A DNA stretch of 64,000 bases from Falsochrobactrum shanghaiense (GCF_003149535.1 NZ_QGDB01000001.1:496001-560000), one strand, 5' to 3'. Counted from the first letter of the stretch, positions 21,231 to 30,773 are shown. Translations and numbers: made by a program. Notes: generated by a model from the letters alone, not told the origin.

Positions 21231-22366
21231 TGGACACCGCACTCAACGCTGCCGCCAAGCCAGTCAAACGACCGTTTCTTTCCCCGCTCAACAAGCGCCG
21301 CTGGCAGAATTTCAAGGCCAACAAGCGCGGTTACTGGTCGCTGTGGATTTTCCTGTTCCTGCTCATTGCAGCACTTGGTTCCGAATTCATCGCCAATGAC
21401 CGGCCCATTCTCGTTTCCTACAAGGGTGAGCTGCTGGCCCCGGTTTTCGTCAATTACCCGGAAGAGAAATTCGGCGGATTCTATGCCATAACCGACTATC
21501 GCGATCCCTTTATCCAGGAAGAGATCGCAAGCAATGGCTGGGCGATCTGGCCGCCGGTGCGCTATTCCTACAATACGGTCAATAACGACATTCCGGAAGC
21601 CGCACCCTCCAAGCCCTTCTGGCTTTACAGCAAGCAAGAGCGTTGCCAGCGCTATCCGCTCGGCGTCGATGATCCCAATTGCATCATCGGCAACTGGAAC
21701 TGGCTCGGTACGGATGATCAGGCACGCGATGTCTTTGCCCGCGCGCTTTACGGTTTTCGCATTTCGGTGCTGTTCGGGCTCATTCTCACCTTCTTTTCCG
21801 CCATTATCGGCGTCAGCGCCGGGGCGATACAAGGCTATTTCGGCGGCTGGGTCGATCTGATCTTCCAGCGTTTCATCGAAATCTGGTCCTCCATCCCCGT
21901 GCTATACCTGCTGCTGATTATCGCAGCGATATTGCCGCCCGGTTTCTGGGTGCTTTTGGGCATCATGCTGCTGTTTTCATGGGTGGCCTTTGTGGGCGTG
22001 GTGCGCGCCGAATTTCTGCGTGCGCGCAATTTTGAATATGTGAATGCGGCGCGTGCGCTCGGCGTCAAGAATGGCACCATCATGTGGCGGCATCTTTTGC
22101 CCAATGCGATGGTTGCGACGCTGACCTTCCTGCCTTTCATCCTCAATGGCTCGATCACCACGCTGACCTCGCTTGATTTCCTCGGCTTCGGCCTGCCGCC
22201 GGGTTCGGCTTCGCTTGGCGAACTGCTCGCGCAAGGCAAGAACAATCTGCAAGCGCCGTGGCTCGGCATAACCGGCTTTGTGGTGATCTCGCTGATGCTG
22301 TCGCTGCTGATCTTCATCGGCGAGGCGACGCGCGATGCATTCGATCCGCGAAAGGCATTTCAATGA
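21230..22366 (+). CDS. yejE: Peptide ABC transporter permease YejE
   Basis: Second permease subunit, 378 residues from ATG at 21230 (a GTG one codon earlier is also possible). The N-terminus NKRRWQNFKANKRGYWSLWI precedes the first helix. A long periplasmic segment with WPPVRYSYNTVNNDIPEAAP and NWNWLGTDDQARDVFARALYG is typical of YejE/DppC proteins. The EAA loop reads ARALGVKNGTIMWRHLLPNA. Translational coupling is likely at both ends: one shared base with the yejB stop and an ATGA overlap with yejF. Confidence 0.94.
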   Translation: MDTALNAAAKPVKRPFLSPLNKRRWQNFKANKRGYWSLWIFLFLLIAALGSEFIANDRPILVSYKGELLAPVFVNYPEEKFGGFYAITDYRDPFIQEEIASNGWAIWPPVRYSYNTVNNDIPEAAPSKPFWLYSKQERCQRYPLGVDDPNCIIGNWNWLGTDDQARDVFARALYGFRISVLFGLILTFFSAIIGVSAGAIQGYFGGWVDLIFQRFIEIWSSIPVLYLLLIIAAILPPGFWVLLGIMLLFSWVAFVGVVRAEFLRARNFEYVNAARALGVKNGTIMWRHLLPNAMVATLTFLPFILNGSITTLTSLDFLGFGLPPGSASLGELLAQGKNNLQAPWLGITGFVVISLMLSLLIFIGEATRDAFDPRKAFQ

Positions 22367-24003
22367 GCGGAGCGATGAACGACAAAATCCTGCTTTCGAT
22401 CCGCGATCTTTCCGTTGCCTTTCGCCAAAATGGCGAGGAGCGTATTGCGGTCGATCACATTTCCTTCGACATAGCCCAGGGCGAAACTGTGGCGCTTGTG
22501 GGCGAATCGGGGTCGGGCAAATCCGTCTCCGCGCTTTCGGTGCTCAAGCTCCTGCCCTACCCCGCCGCCAGCCATCCTTCCGGCGAAGTTCTTTTTGACG
22601 GGCGGGATCTGATGAAGGCATCGGAGGCGGAGTTGCGGCGTGTGCGCGGCAATGACATCACCATGATCTTTCAGGAGCCGATGACCTCGCTCAATCCGCT
22701 GCACCCGGTGGAGCGGCAGATCGGCGAGATCCTGAAAATGCATCAGGGCATGGGCGATGAGGCCGCGCGCAAGCGCACGCTCGAACTGCTGCACGAGGTC
22801 GGCATTCGCGAGCCGGAAAAGCGATTGGCTTCCTTTCCGCACCAGCTTTCGGGCGGGCAGCGCCAGCGCGTCATGATCGCGATGGCGCTCGCCAACAAGC
22901 CGAAGCTGCTGATTGCCGACGAGCCGACAACCGCGCTCGACGTCACCGTGCAAGCGCAGATATTGCAGCTTCTGGCAGATCTTAAAAAAGCGCAGAACAT
23001 GTCGATGCTGTTCATCACGCATGATCTGGGCATCGTGCGCAAGATCGCCGACCGCGTTTGCGTGATGAGCAACGGCAAGATTGTCGAAAGCGGGCCGACG
23101 CAGGAAATCTTCGACAATCCGCAGCATCCCTACACAAAGCATCTTCTGGCTGCTGAACCCAAGGGCGAGCCGCCGCTGGCCGATCTTTCCGCCGAAAAGG
23201 TGATGGAAGGCAAGGATATTCGCGTCTGGTTCCCGATCAAGAAGGGCTTCATGCGCAAGACCGTCGATCATGTGAAGGCGGTTGACGGCATCGATGTGGA
23301 ATTGCGCGCGGGCCAGACGCTGGGTGTCGTGGGCGAATCGGGTTCGGGAAAGACGACGCTCGGACTGGCATTGTCGCGCATGATCTCATCCAAAGGTGAA
23401 ATCCGCTTCGACGGTCGCGATATTGCGAAATTCAGCTTCAGCGACATGCGCCCGCTGCGGCGCGAGATGCAGATCGTGTTTCAGGACCCGTTCGGCTCGC
23501 TCTCCCCGCGCATGACCATTGCGGACATCGTCGCCGAAGGGCTTCTGGTGCATGAGCCGAAGCTTTCTGCCGATGAACGCGATGCGCGCGTGGTGGCGGC
23601 ACTCAACGAGGTCAATCTCGATCCTGAAAGCCGCTTTCGCTATCCGCATGAGTTTTCCGGCGGGCAGCGCCAGCGCATCGCCATTGCGCGCGCCATGGTG
23701 CTCAACCCGAAATTCGTCATGCTGGACGAGCCGACATCGGCGCTGGACATGAGCGTGCAGGCACAGGTGGTCGATCTTCTGCGGGCATTGCAGAAGAAGC
23801 ACGATCTCGCCTATCTTTTCATCAGCCACGATCTGAAAGTGGTGCGGGCGCTCGCCAATGACGTGCTGGTGATGCGCAACGGCAAGGCGGTGGAATATGG
23901 ACCGGCGAAGGAAATCTTCGCTAATCCCAAGACAGACTATACCAAAGCGCTGATGGCTGCGGCCTTTCATATGGAGGCCGCTCAGGGAGGAATAAAACAA
24001 TGA
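22363..24003 (+). CDS. yejF: Peptide ABC transporter ATP-binding protein YejF (fused double ATPase)
   Basis: One polypeptide carries both nucleotide-binding domains that DppD and DppF provide separately. From ATG 22363 (MSGAMNDKILLSIRDLSVAF) the product has 546 residues. Walker A sites are GESGSGKS at 47-54 and GESGSGKT at 324-331, with signatures LSGGQRQRVMIAMAL and FSGGQRQRIAIARAM, and Walker B LLIADEPTTALD and VMLDEPTSALD. The frame is open 35 codons upstream inside yejE, which I disregard because the ATGA overlap gives the family start. Its own stop overlaps the next gene. Confidence 0.95.
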   Translation: MSGAMNDKILLSIRDLSVAFRQNGEERIAVDHISFDIAQGETVALVGESGSGKSVSALSVLKLLPYPAASHPSGEVLFDGRDLMKASEAELRRVRGNDITMIFQEPMTSLNPLHPVERQIGEILKMHQGMGDEAARKRTLELLHEVGIREPEKRLASFPHQLSGGQRQRVMIAMALANKPKLLIADEPTTALDVTVQAQILQLLADLKKAQNMSMLFITHDLGIVRKIADRVCVMSNGKIVESGPTQEIFDNPQHPYTKHLLAAEPKGEPPLADLSAEKVMEGKDIRVWFPIKKGFMRKTVDHVKAVDGIDVELRAGQTLGVVGESGSGKTTLGLALSRMISSKGEIRFDGRDIAKFSFSDMRPLRREMQIVFQDPFGSLSPRMTIADIVAEGLLVHEPKLSADERDARVVAALNEVNLDPESRFRYPHEFSGGQRQRIAIARAMVLNPKFVMLDEPTSALDMSVQAQVVDLLRALQKKHDLAYLFISHDLKVVRALANDVLVMRNGKAVEYGPAKEIFANPKTDYTKALMAAAFHMEAAQGGIKQ

Positions 24004-24950
24004 GTGAAGGCAATATTTATTTGGCGCTGTCCAACTGGAACCCGGAGAGCTGGCTTGAAACCTTCCGGACCCATGCGCCGGGCCGCAAGGTGGTGACGGA
24101 ACGCGCGGAAACCGATCCTTCCATCGAATATGCGCTGGTGTGGAAACAGAAGCCCGGTGCACTGGCCAATCTGCCCAATCTCAAGGTCATTTTTTCGCTC
24201 GGCGCAGGCGTCGATCATGTGTTTCACGATCCGCATATCCCCGATGTGCCGCTGGTGCGCGTCATTTCCGACGATCTGACCATGCGCATGACCGAATATG
24301 TGGTCTGGCAGGTGCTCGATCATCATCGCTTCGGGTCGATCTATCGCAAGCAGCAGCAAAACCGGGTCTGGCACGAAGACCCGCGCCAGCCTGCCGCGCA
24401 TGAAGTGACGGTGGGGATGCTGGGACTGGGTGTGCTGGGGCGCGATGCTGCCGAAAAGCTCAGGGCGCTCGGCTTCAACATTACCGGCTGGAGCCGCCGT
24501 CCGCAGGAAATCGAGGGCGTGAAGACCTATCACGGCAAGGACGGCTTTGCGCCTTTCCTTGGCACGGCGGATATTTTCGTATGCCTTCTGCCGCTCACGC
24601 CCGACACAAAGGGCATATTGTCCATGACCATGTTCGCGCAATTGAAAAGCGACGGCCCGCTCGGCGCGCCGGTGCTCATCAATGCCGGTCGCGGCGGCTT
24701 GCAGAACGAAGCCGATATATTGGCCGCACTTGATCGCGGCATGCTCTCGGCGGTAACGCTCGACGTGTTCAATCAGGAGCCGCTGCCAGCGGACAATCCG
24801 CTCTGGACCCATCCCAAGGTGATGATCACGCCCCATGCGGCGGCAAGTTCTTCCGCAGGAGCCATCGTCCCGCAGATCCTCCGCCAGATCGAAGCCTTCG
24901 AGCGCGACGGCACGCTGGAGCATGTCGTGGATCGCGCCACGCAGTACTGA
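24000..24950 (+). CDS. 2-hydroxyacid dehydrogenase, glyoxylate/hydroxypyruvate reductase A type
   Basis: A 316-residue NAD(P)-dependent dehydrogenase of the D-2-hydroxyacid family, closest in pattern to GhrA. The dinucleotide motif is GMLGLGVLGRDAAEKL, the substrate-binding Arg lies in NAGRGG, and the catalytic His in TPHAAA; DVFNQEPLPADNPLW is the conserved C-terminal block. The likely reaction is reduction of glyoxylate or hydroxypyruvate. It starts with an ATGA overlap on yejF, so it is made from the transporter mRNA. What links peptide import to this reductase is unknown. Confidence 0.88.
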   Translation: MSEGNIYLALSNWNPESWLETFRTHAPGRKVVTERAETDPSIEYALVWKQKPGALANLPNLKVIFSLGAGVDHVFHDPHIPDVPLVRVISDDLTMRMTEYVVWQVLDHHRFGSIYRKQQQNRVWHEDPRQPAAHEVTVGMLGLGVLGRDAAEKLRALGFNITGWSRRPQEIEGVKTYHGKDGFAPFLGTADIFVCLLPLTPDTKGILSMTMFAQLKSDGPLGAPVLINAGRGGLQNEADILAALDRGMLSAVTLDVFNQEPLPADNPLWTHPKVMITPHAAASSSAGAIVPQILRQIEAFERDGTLEHVVDRATQY

Positions 24951-24969
24951 TCAAATAACCTGAAGGCCG

Positions 24970-25752
24970 TCAGGGGCGTTTCGCCGCCTTGTAACGGATG
25001 GTTTCAAAACGCGCCGTCAGCGCATTATAAAGGAGCAGCCGCCCTATAAGCGGCTCTCCTATGCCTGCAACCAGCTTGATGACTTCCATAGCCTCAAGAC
25101 TGCCCATGACCCCCGGCAACACGCCCAATACGCCTGCTTCAGCACAAGTGGGGACGCTTCCCGGCGGCGGCGCTTCGGGAAAAAGATCGCGATAGGACGG
25201 GTTGGGCAAGCCGTCTGCGCCGGTTTCATAGGGTTTGAGAACCGTAATCGTGCCATCGAAACGGCCAATAGCCGCGCTCACCAGCGGGCGCTGTGCTGCC
25301 GCTGCCGCATCGGCCAGCACATAGCGCGTCGCAAAATTATCCGAGCCGTCCACCACCACATCATAAGCGGCAATCAGCGCCTGCGCATTCTGCGCATCGA
25401 GGCGAAGATTATGGCATTCCACCTTCACATGCGGGTTGATACGGGCGATTGCCGCTGCCGCGCTTTCGACCTTCGTCTGCCCGACGCTTGCCGTCTCGTG
25501 GATGACCTGCCGCTGCAAATTGGAGAGCGAAACCGTGTCGTCATCGACAATGCCGAGCGTGCCTATTCCCGCTGCCGCCAGATATTGCAGCACCGGCGCG
25601 CCAAGCCCGCCCGCCCCAAGCACCAGCACGCGCGCGGCCTTTAGCTTCTGCTGGCCGGGACCGCCAATTTCAGGCAGCACGATATGGCGCGCATAGCGTT
25701 CGAGTTCGTCGGATGAAAAGGATTTTGACGGTGCATTCATGATGGCAAGCAT
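24970..25752 (-). CDS. moeB: MoeB/ThiF-type adenylyltransferase without the usual zinc cysteines
   Basis: E1-like enzyme that adenylates the C-terminal glycine of a sulfur-carrier protein (MoaD in molybdopterin or ThiS in thiamine synthesis). The 260-residue protein has YARHIVLPEIGGPGQQKL, the ATP loop LGAGGLGAPVLQYLAAAGIG and DDDTVSLSNLQRQVIH, and DGSDNFATRY. The active-site Cys is in VPTCAEAGVLG. The zinc-binding CxxC normally found before FPE is replaced by SYRD, and no CxxC occurs at the C-terminus. MoeB is my preferred name, but ThiF is possible. ATG at 25740 is an alternative start. Confidence 0.82.
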   Translation of the reverse strand: MLAIMNAPSKSFSSDELERYARHIVLPEIGGPGQQKLKAARVLVLGAGGLGAPVLQYLAAAGIGTLGIVDDDTVSLSNLQRQVIHETASVGQTKVESAAAAIARINPHVKVECHNLRLDAQNAQALIAAYDVVVDGSDNFATRYVLADAAAAAQRPLVSAAIGRFDGTITVLKPYETGADGLPNPSYRDLFPEAPPPGSVPTCAEAGVLGVLPGVMGSLEAMEVIKLVAGIGEPLIGRLLLYNALTARFETIRYKAAKRP

Positions 25753-25789
25753 AGGCCGGCAATCCGGCGCTGTCAGCGGGTATTTTGTC

Positions 25790-26959
25790 TCAAAGCCGCG
25801 TCAATTGCCCGGCTGCGACATTGAAGAATTGCGCATCGCCTTCAAGCGCCTCAAAGAGCGCCCGATCCGTGCCTGTCATGAAGCTCTGGCCGCCCAGATC
25901 ATCGAGAATGCCGAATAATGCGGCGCGGCGACCCGTATCGAGATGGGCGGCAATCTCATCAAGCAGCAGAATCGGCGCCATGCCGGAAAGCTCGCCCGTT
26001 AGCCGCGCATGGGCCAGTATGAGGCCGATCAGCAGCGCCTTTTGCTCGCCGGTCGAGCAGAGAGCCGCGGGCATGGATTTGGGGCGGTGCTGGATAATCA
26101 GATCGGTGCGGTGCGGACCTTCCAGCGTCCGGCCTGAAGCGCGATCGCGCGCCCTTCCATCGCGCAGGGAGCGGCGAAAGTCTTCTTCCAGATCAAGCGC
26201 CGCCTCAACGCCGATCCGCTGCTCAAGCGCGCCTTCCAGAAAACAGTCGGCTTTTGGAAACGGGCCTTCAGCGGGCAGTTTTTCGATCATGGCCGCAATC
26301 AGCCGCATGGCCTGCGCGCGCGCGGCTGCGATCGCCGTGCCCAGTTCCGCCATCTGGTTTTCGATGGCGTCAAACCAGCGGTCGTCATTCATACCGTCAT
26401 TCAAGAGCCGGTTGCGGCTGCGCATGGCTTTTTCATAATCGAGTACCCGCTTGCCATGCGCGGTATCAATCGCCAGCACCATACGGTCGAGAAAGCGCCG
26501 CCGTTCCGATGCGCCACCGGTAAAAAGCCCGTCCATGGAAGGGACGACCCAGAGAATGCGCGCATAATCGAGCAATTCATCGCTGGACGCGCTCATGCCA
26601 TTGATGCGCACCCTGCGCCCGCCTTCGCCATTGCCTGCCGTGCCGGTGCCAATATCGGCCTCGCCATAGGTCGCGCATTCGAGGGCGGCATGAATGGCAA
26701 AGCCATCGGCGCTTGCACTGCGCGCCACATCATCATAGGCAGCGCGGCGCAGCCCCCTGCCCGGCGACAGAAACGAAAGCGCTTCAATCAGATTGGTTTT
26801 TCCCGAGCCGTTTTCGCCCGTCAGCACCACATGGCCGGTGCCAAGCGGCAGGGTCAACTCCGTATAATTGCGGAAGTTCACAAGTTTAAGCCGCCGGACC
26901 GATACGCGATCCGGGCGGCTTTGCTCAGGCTCGAATGCGGACACGGCCTGTTTCTTCAA
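25790..26959 (-). CDS. recF: DNA replication and repair protein RecF
   Basis: An SMC-like ATPase that helps RecOR load RecA at single-strand gaps. Domain signs are VRRLKLVNFRNYTELTL, Walker A TGENGSGKTNLIEAL, the signature region near LCSTGEQKALLIGLI and Walker B PILLLDEIAAHLD. The frame's upstream limit is a TTG overlapping the dnaN stop (26959, 389 codons). A GTG five codons later (26944) would give a protein of 384 residues and is equally plausible. Order dnaA-dnaN-recF is ancestral, with moeB following instead of gyrB. Confidence 0.96.
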   Translation of the reverse strand: MKKQAVSAFEPEQSRPDRVSVRRLKLVNFRNYTELTLPLGTGHVVLTGENGSGKTNLIEALSFLSPGRGLRRAAYDDVARSASADGFAIHAALECATYGEADIGTGTAGNGEGGRRVRINGMSASSDELLDYARILWVVPSMDGLFTGGASERRRFLDRMVLAIDTAHGKRVLDYEKAMRSRNRLLNDGMNDDRWFDAIENQMAELGTAIAAARAQAMRLIAAMIEKLPAEGPFPKADCFLEGALEQRIGVEAALDLEEDFRRSLRDGRARDRASGRTLEGPHRTDLIIQHRPKSMPAALCSTGEQKALLIGLILAHARLTGELSGMAPILLLDEIAAHLDTGRRAALFGILDDLGGQSFMTGTDRALFEALEGDAQFFNVAAGQLTRL

Positions 26960-28074
26960 ACACGCATCGGCATGAGCACGTAAAGGACGTCTTCATCGCC
27001 GGTGTCACGCACCAGGGTCGGAGAACCGGCATCGGCCAGCATGAAGATGGCATCGGAGCCGGAAAGCTGGCTGGTGATGTCGAGCAGATATTTGGAGTTA
27101 AAACCAATATCGAGCGGATCGGCATCGTAGTCCGCAGCCAATTCGTCAGTCGCACTGCCCGAATCGGGATTGTTGACGGTCAATGTAAGCTGGCCGTCAG
27201 CAATGGAAAGCTTGACGGCGCGGCCGCGCTCGCTCGAAATGGTCGAGACGCGATCCACGGAGGCTGCAAAATCCTGACGGCTGATGGTCAGCTTCTTGTC
27301 GTTGCCCGAAGGAATGACGCGCTGGTAATCGGGGAAGGTGCCGTCGATCAGCTTGGAGGTGAGAACGACCGAGCCGACCGTGAAGCGGATTTTTGCGTCC
27401 GACAATTCAACCGAAACGACCACATCCGGCACATCGACCAGTTTCTGCAATTCGGCAACCGTCTTGCGCGGAATGATGATGCCGGGCATGCCTTCGGCAC
27501 CCGATGGCGCTTCAAGTTCGGCGCGCGCCAGACGATGACCGTCGGTTGCCACAGCGCGCAATTTCAGCGCGCCGTCGCTTTCGATGGCATGCAGATAGAT
27601 GCCGTTGAGATAATAGCGGGTTTCTTCCGTCGAAATCGCAAATTGCGTGCGGTCGATCAGGCGCCTCAACGCCTGCGCCTCGATGCGGAAGGAATGGGTG
27701 AAGGAACCTGCGGTCAGTTCCGGAAAATCGGATTGCGGCAGGCATTGCAGGCGAAACGATGATTTACCGGAAATGACCGACAGGGAGCCGCCGTCGGGAT
27801 TGACCGCGAGCATGACTTCCGCGCCATCGGGTAATTTGCGCACGATGTCGTAGAGAAGATGCGCCGGAACGGTCGTCGCCCCCGCCTGCTCGACCATGGC
27901 GGCGGTCGCTTCATTGACTTCCAGATCCAGGTCCGTCGCCTTGAGAGCGAGGCTTGCGCCATCTGCCTGCAAAAGCACATTGGAGAGAATCGGTATCGTG
28001 TTGCGGCGCTCCACGACACGGTGGACGTGGTTGAGTGATTTGAGAAGGTTCGATCGCTCCAGGGTAACACGCAT
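26956..28074 (-). CDS. dnaN: DNA polymerase III sliding clamp (beta subunit)
   Basis: The ring-shaped dimer that tethers polymerase III to DNA. The start at 28074 gives MRVTLERSNLLKSLNHVHRV and 372 residues, the standard family length; the frame is open 11 codons further. Three clamp folds are visible, with LPQSDFPEL in the centre and the C-terminal YVLMPMRV tail that forms part of the partner-binding pocket. It overlaps the recF frame by four bases. A terminator hairpin between dnaA and dnaN shows that dnaN must have its own promoter in the roughly 115 bases upstream. Confidence 0.97.
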   Translation of the reverse strand: MRVTLERSNLLKSLNHVHRVVERRNTIPILSNVLLQADGASLALKATDLDLEVNEATAAMVEQAGATTVPAHLLYDIVRKLPDGAEVMLAVNPDGGSLSVISGKSSFRLQCLPQSDFPELTAGSFTHSFRIEAQALRRLIDRTQFAISTEETRYYLNGIYLHAIESDGALKLRAVATDGHRLARAELEAPSGAEGMPGIIIPRKTVAELQKLVDVPDVVVSVELSDAKIRFTVGSVVLTSKLIDGTFPDYQRVIPSGNDKKLTISRQDFAASVDRVSTISSERGRAVKLSIADGQLTLTVNNPDSGSATDELAADYDADPLDIGFNSKYLLDITSQLSGSDAIFMLADAGSPTLVRDTGDEDVLYVLMPMRV

Positions 28075-28192
28075 GTTAAAACGCACTCGCTCGCTAGGAC
28101 AGGGCAACCGCGCAACGGGCAGACGCCCCCGTCAATAAGGCGCACAAGCGCCAGAAGGTTTGCTAAAGTGGCAGATTTTTAAGGAGAAAAGC

Positions 28193-28234
28193 AAGCCCGC
28201 GCAACGGGATCAACCCCAACTGCGCGGGCTTTTT
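28193..28234. terminator. Bidirectional terminator hairpin between dnaA and dnaN
   Basis: AAGCCCGCGCA (28193-28203) pairs perfectly with TGCGCGGGCTT (28221-28231) around a 17-base loop. On the + strand five T's follow; on the minus strand, the direction of dnaA transcription, the stem is followed by GCTTTTC. It should end the dnaA message. Confidence 0.85.
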
Positions 28235-28245
28235 GTTGATAACCG

Positions 28246-28312
28246 GCCTTGGCAGCCCCAAGTCATCCCCATCAGGCTGCCTTGGCAGCCCTGAGGCCAT
28301 CCTTATCAGGCG
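28246..28312. repeat. Imperfect tandem duplication (about 33 bp, two copies) at the 3' end of dnaA
   Basis: Both units start GCCTTGGCAGCCC and end with CATCAGG or TATCAGG before a C-rich junction (28246-28278 and 28279-28312). The second unit contains the dnaA stop codon. It looks like a local duplication of the last dnaA codons and downstream bases that has since diverged. Confidence 0.7.
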
Positions 28313-29883
28313 GCCTGATCGTTGATGAGACGCTTGAGAAGCTCAAGCTCCTGCGCCAGCTTGGTGTCCGCGCCAACCAGATCCTCGATCTTGCGCACCG
28401 CATGCAGAACCGTGGTGTGGTCGCGCCCGCCAAAACGGCGGCCAATTTCGGGCAGTGAGCGCGGCGTCATCATCTTGGCGAGATACATCGCCACCTGACG
28501 CGGCTTCACGATGGTGCGCGTGCGGCGATTGGAGAGCAGGTCCTGCTTGGAGACATTGTAGTGGCGCGCCACGATGCGCTGGATTTCCTCGATGCGAATC
28601 CGCTTGGGCTCTCCGGCGCGGGTGAGATGCCCCAGCAGTTCGTCAACCCGCTCGATGGAAATGTTCGGCTCGAAGGACTGGCGGAACAAAAGCTGGTTGA
28701 ATGCGCCTTCGAGTTCGCGGCCCGACCCGGTGACGGTGCGCGCGACATGGGCAAGAATATCTTCGTCGATATTGAGGCCGGAATCCTCGACCTGCGCGGC
28801 GGTGAGGCGGCGGCGCAGCATTTCCAGACGCATTTCGTAATCGGGCGCGCCGACTTCCAGCGCGACACCGCCCTGAAGGCGCGAGCGAACACGCACATCG
28901 AGCGATTCGAGTTCCGAGGGAGCGCGATCAGCCGCAACCACGACCTGCTTGGCGCTGTCGAGCAGCGTGTTGAGCAGATGGCAGAATTCGTGCTGGATCG
29001 ACTTGCCCTGCAGGAACTGCATATCATCAATGACGAGCAGGTCGATGTCGCGCAGCTGCTCCTTGAAGGAGAGCGCATTGTTGTCACGAATGGCGGTGGC
29101 AAAGCGCCACATGAAATATTCCGCAGTCAGATAGACGACGCGCGGCTTTTCCTGCCGCTGCAAGGCAGCGGCAGCAATTGCCTGCAACAGATGGGTCTTG
29201 CCAAGGCCCACGGAGGCATGGATGAAAAGCGGATTGAAGCGCACGGCGCTGGAGGCTGCTTCGGCGATGGTGCGCGCGGCAGCGAGTGCGACGCGGTTGG
29301 AGGCGCCATCGATGAAGGTGTCGAATGTGTAGCGCGGATCGAGCGGCGAGCCGAGAACCGCGCCTGACGCGGCAGCCGTTTCGGCGACCACTGCGGAGCC
29401 GCGCTTTTCAGCGCCCGGCTGGCCCACCGGAAACACGACCTTCTCGCGCAGGTTCGCCTGCGCTCTGGTTTCCACGGTTTCGCTGGTTTCAACGGGTGCT
29501 GCGGTGCGCACCACGCGGCTCATGCCGCGCACGACCACTTCGACCTTGAGAATCTGCGGATTTTCTTCCTGCCACAGCTCGGTGAGAAGTTCTGAATAGT
29601 GGTTGTTGATCCACGAGCGCAAAAATGCCGTCGGCACCGACAGACGTGCGACACTCTTGGAGAGATCATCCAGCTTCAGACGCCCAAACCAGCTCGAATA
29701 AATTTCACTGCCAACGCGCGCTTTCAGCTTTGCTGTAAGCCGCTCGAAAACCTCTTCACCGGGGGCACTGTCAGCGCTCACCACGAGGTTCTTGTCTTTT
29801 CCGGTAGCAGAAGATCCATGGATACGGTTCGCATGCGCATCATCACCCATCGTTGCCGTCGACTTGCCAGTCATCATTGCCAT
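28306..29883 (-). CDS. dnaA: Chromosomal replication initiator protein DnaA
   Basis: DnaA binds DnaA boxes and opens the origin, and also acts as a transcription factor. Domain I starts near residue 46 ([20 protein letters not shown]). Domain III has Walker [16 protein letters not shown] and Walker [15 protein letters not shown]. Domain IV ends with the DNA-binding signature [19 protein letters not shown]. The frame from ATG 29883 gives 525 residues, with a poorly conserved first 35; GTG codons at 34/35 or an internal ATG could be the real start, since no strong ribosome-binding site precedes 29883. The end touches a tandem duplication. Confidence 0.96.
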   Translation of the reverse strand: MAMMTGKSTATMGDDAHANRIHGSSATGKDKNLVVSADSAPGEEVFERLTAKLKARVGSEIYSSWFGRLKLDDLSKSVARLSVPTAFLRSWINNHYSELLTELWQEENPQILKVEVVVRGMSRVVRTAAPVETSETVETRAQANLREKVVFPVGQPGAEKRGSAVVAETAAASGAVLGSPLDPRYTFDTFIDGASNRVALAAARTIAEAASSAVRFNPLFIHASVGLGKTHLLQAIAAAALQRQEKPRVVYLTAEYFMWRFATAIRDNNALSFKEQLRDIDLLVIDDMQFLQGKSIQHEFCHLLNTLLDSAKQVVVAADRAPSELESLDVRVRSRLQGGVALEVGAPDYEMRLEMLRRRLTAAQVEDSGLNIDEDILAHVARTVTGSGRELEGAFNQLLFRQSFEPNISIERVDELLGHLTRAGEPKRIRIEEIQRIVARHYNVSKQDLLSNRRTRTIVKPRQVAMYLAKMMTPRSLPEIGRRFGGRDHTTVLHAVRKIEDLVGADTKLAQELELLKRLINDQAA

Positions 29884-30676
29884 TGTCTCGCCTGCCTCAA
29901 ATTCCTACACGCCATTTTTACAGCGTTTGTCGTTATTTCCTGCACCGGGCTTTCCTGATCCCGAGGATCGGCGCCCAGGCGGCACTCACATTACAAAGGC
30001 TCCCCGCATGGAAGAGCCGAACACAAACCAAACCGGCCCAACGGGGCCATTAACCGGGATACTCCTTACCTGCCTGCTTACTTATTTACCCACTTACCCA
30101 CACACTACCTGCAACCCATACGCCGTTCTGCCTGCGCGTCATGACCGACAGCCTCCATTCTGAAGAGCAGCAGATCATATGCTTCGAGAATCGTTTCCAT
30201 TCTCGAACCAAGGCTTTTGCCTGATTGCCCGGAACAGAATTCGCGACAACCACTCAAACAACAAAGATGCGCCTAAAAGAGCATTCCGGTTAATGAATGG
30301 TAAGCAATCAATGCACTCGAAAAGGGCCGTCAGGACCAAAAAATCAGCACCCGCGGGCAACATATGCCAACGTCAACAAGTCTCCATTTGATGCTAACGC
30401 GATGCTAACTTCGGGCCAACGGCCGCCCCTCTCAATGACCTGACTTTAGCGAAGCCTCGCGGCAAAGAGCAACCCTTTAAAGAGCAGTTTTTTCTTCGCC
30501 GGGGGCTTGCATCGGAGTCTGGAGAAGAGGGAGAATCGGATGCCAGCGAAATAACGCCTTAGGATTCAATGTGTTTCCATCGCGACTTTTTTCAGGCATT
30601 CGCAAAATGGGGGAAGGCAAAATAAATTTAAAAAATCTGCTTGACTCATCCGCGTTTTCGAATCCCGTGAAGGGCC

Positions 30677-30695
30677 TGTGGATAAGGGTGGATAA
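30677..30695 (-). promoter_or_regulatory. Pair of DnaA boxes (one perfect, one with a single mismatch)
   Basis: TGTGGATAA at 30677-30685 is the exact reverse complement of the consensus TTATCCACA. GGTGGATAA at 30687-30695 differs in one base and follows in the same orientation, ten bases from start to start. They lie about 40 bases from an AT-rich tract, the usual spacing for an origin or an autoregulated dnaA promoter. Confidence 0.8.
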
Positions 30696-30773
30696 ACATC
30701 AACAACTCTTTGAAGTTAAAAAGGAAATAGCTGCAACCTGTTTCAGAATAGAACGGCGGTTGAAGGCGTCGTA

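Noticed and set aside
30179-30391. Possible 70-residue protein in the dnaA-rpsT gap
   Set aside because: No ribosome-binding site, no recognisable domain, and unusual composition; the region reads better as regulatory DNA.
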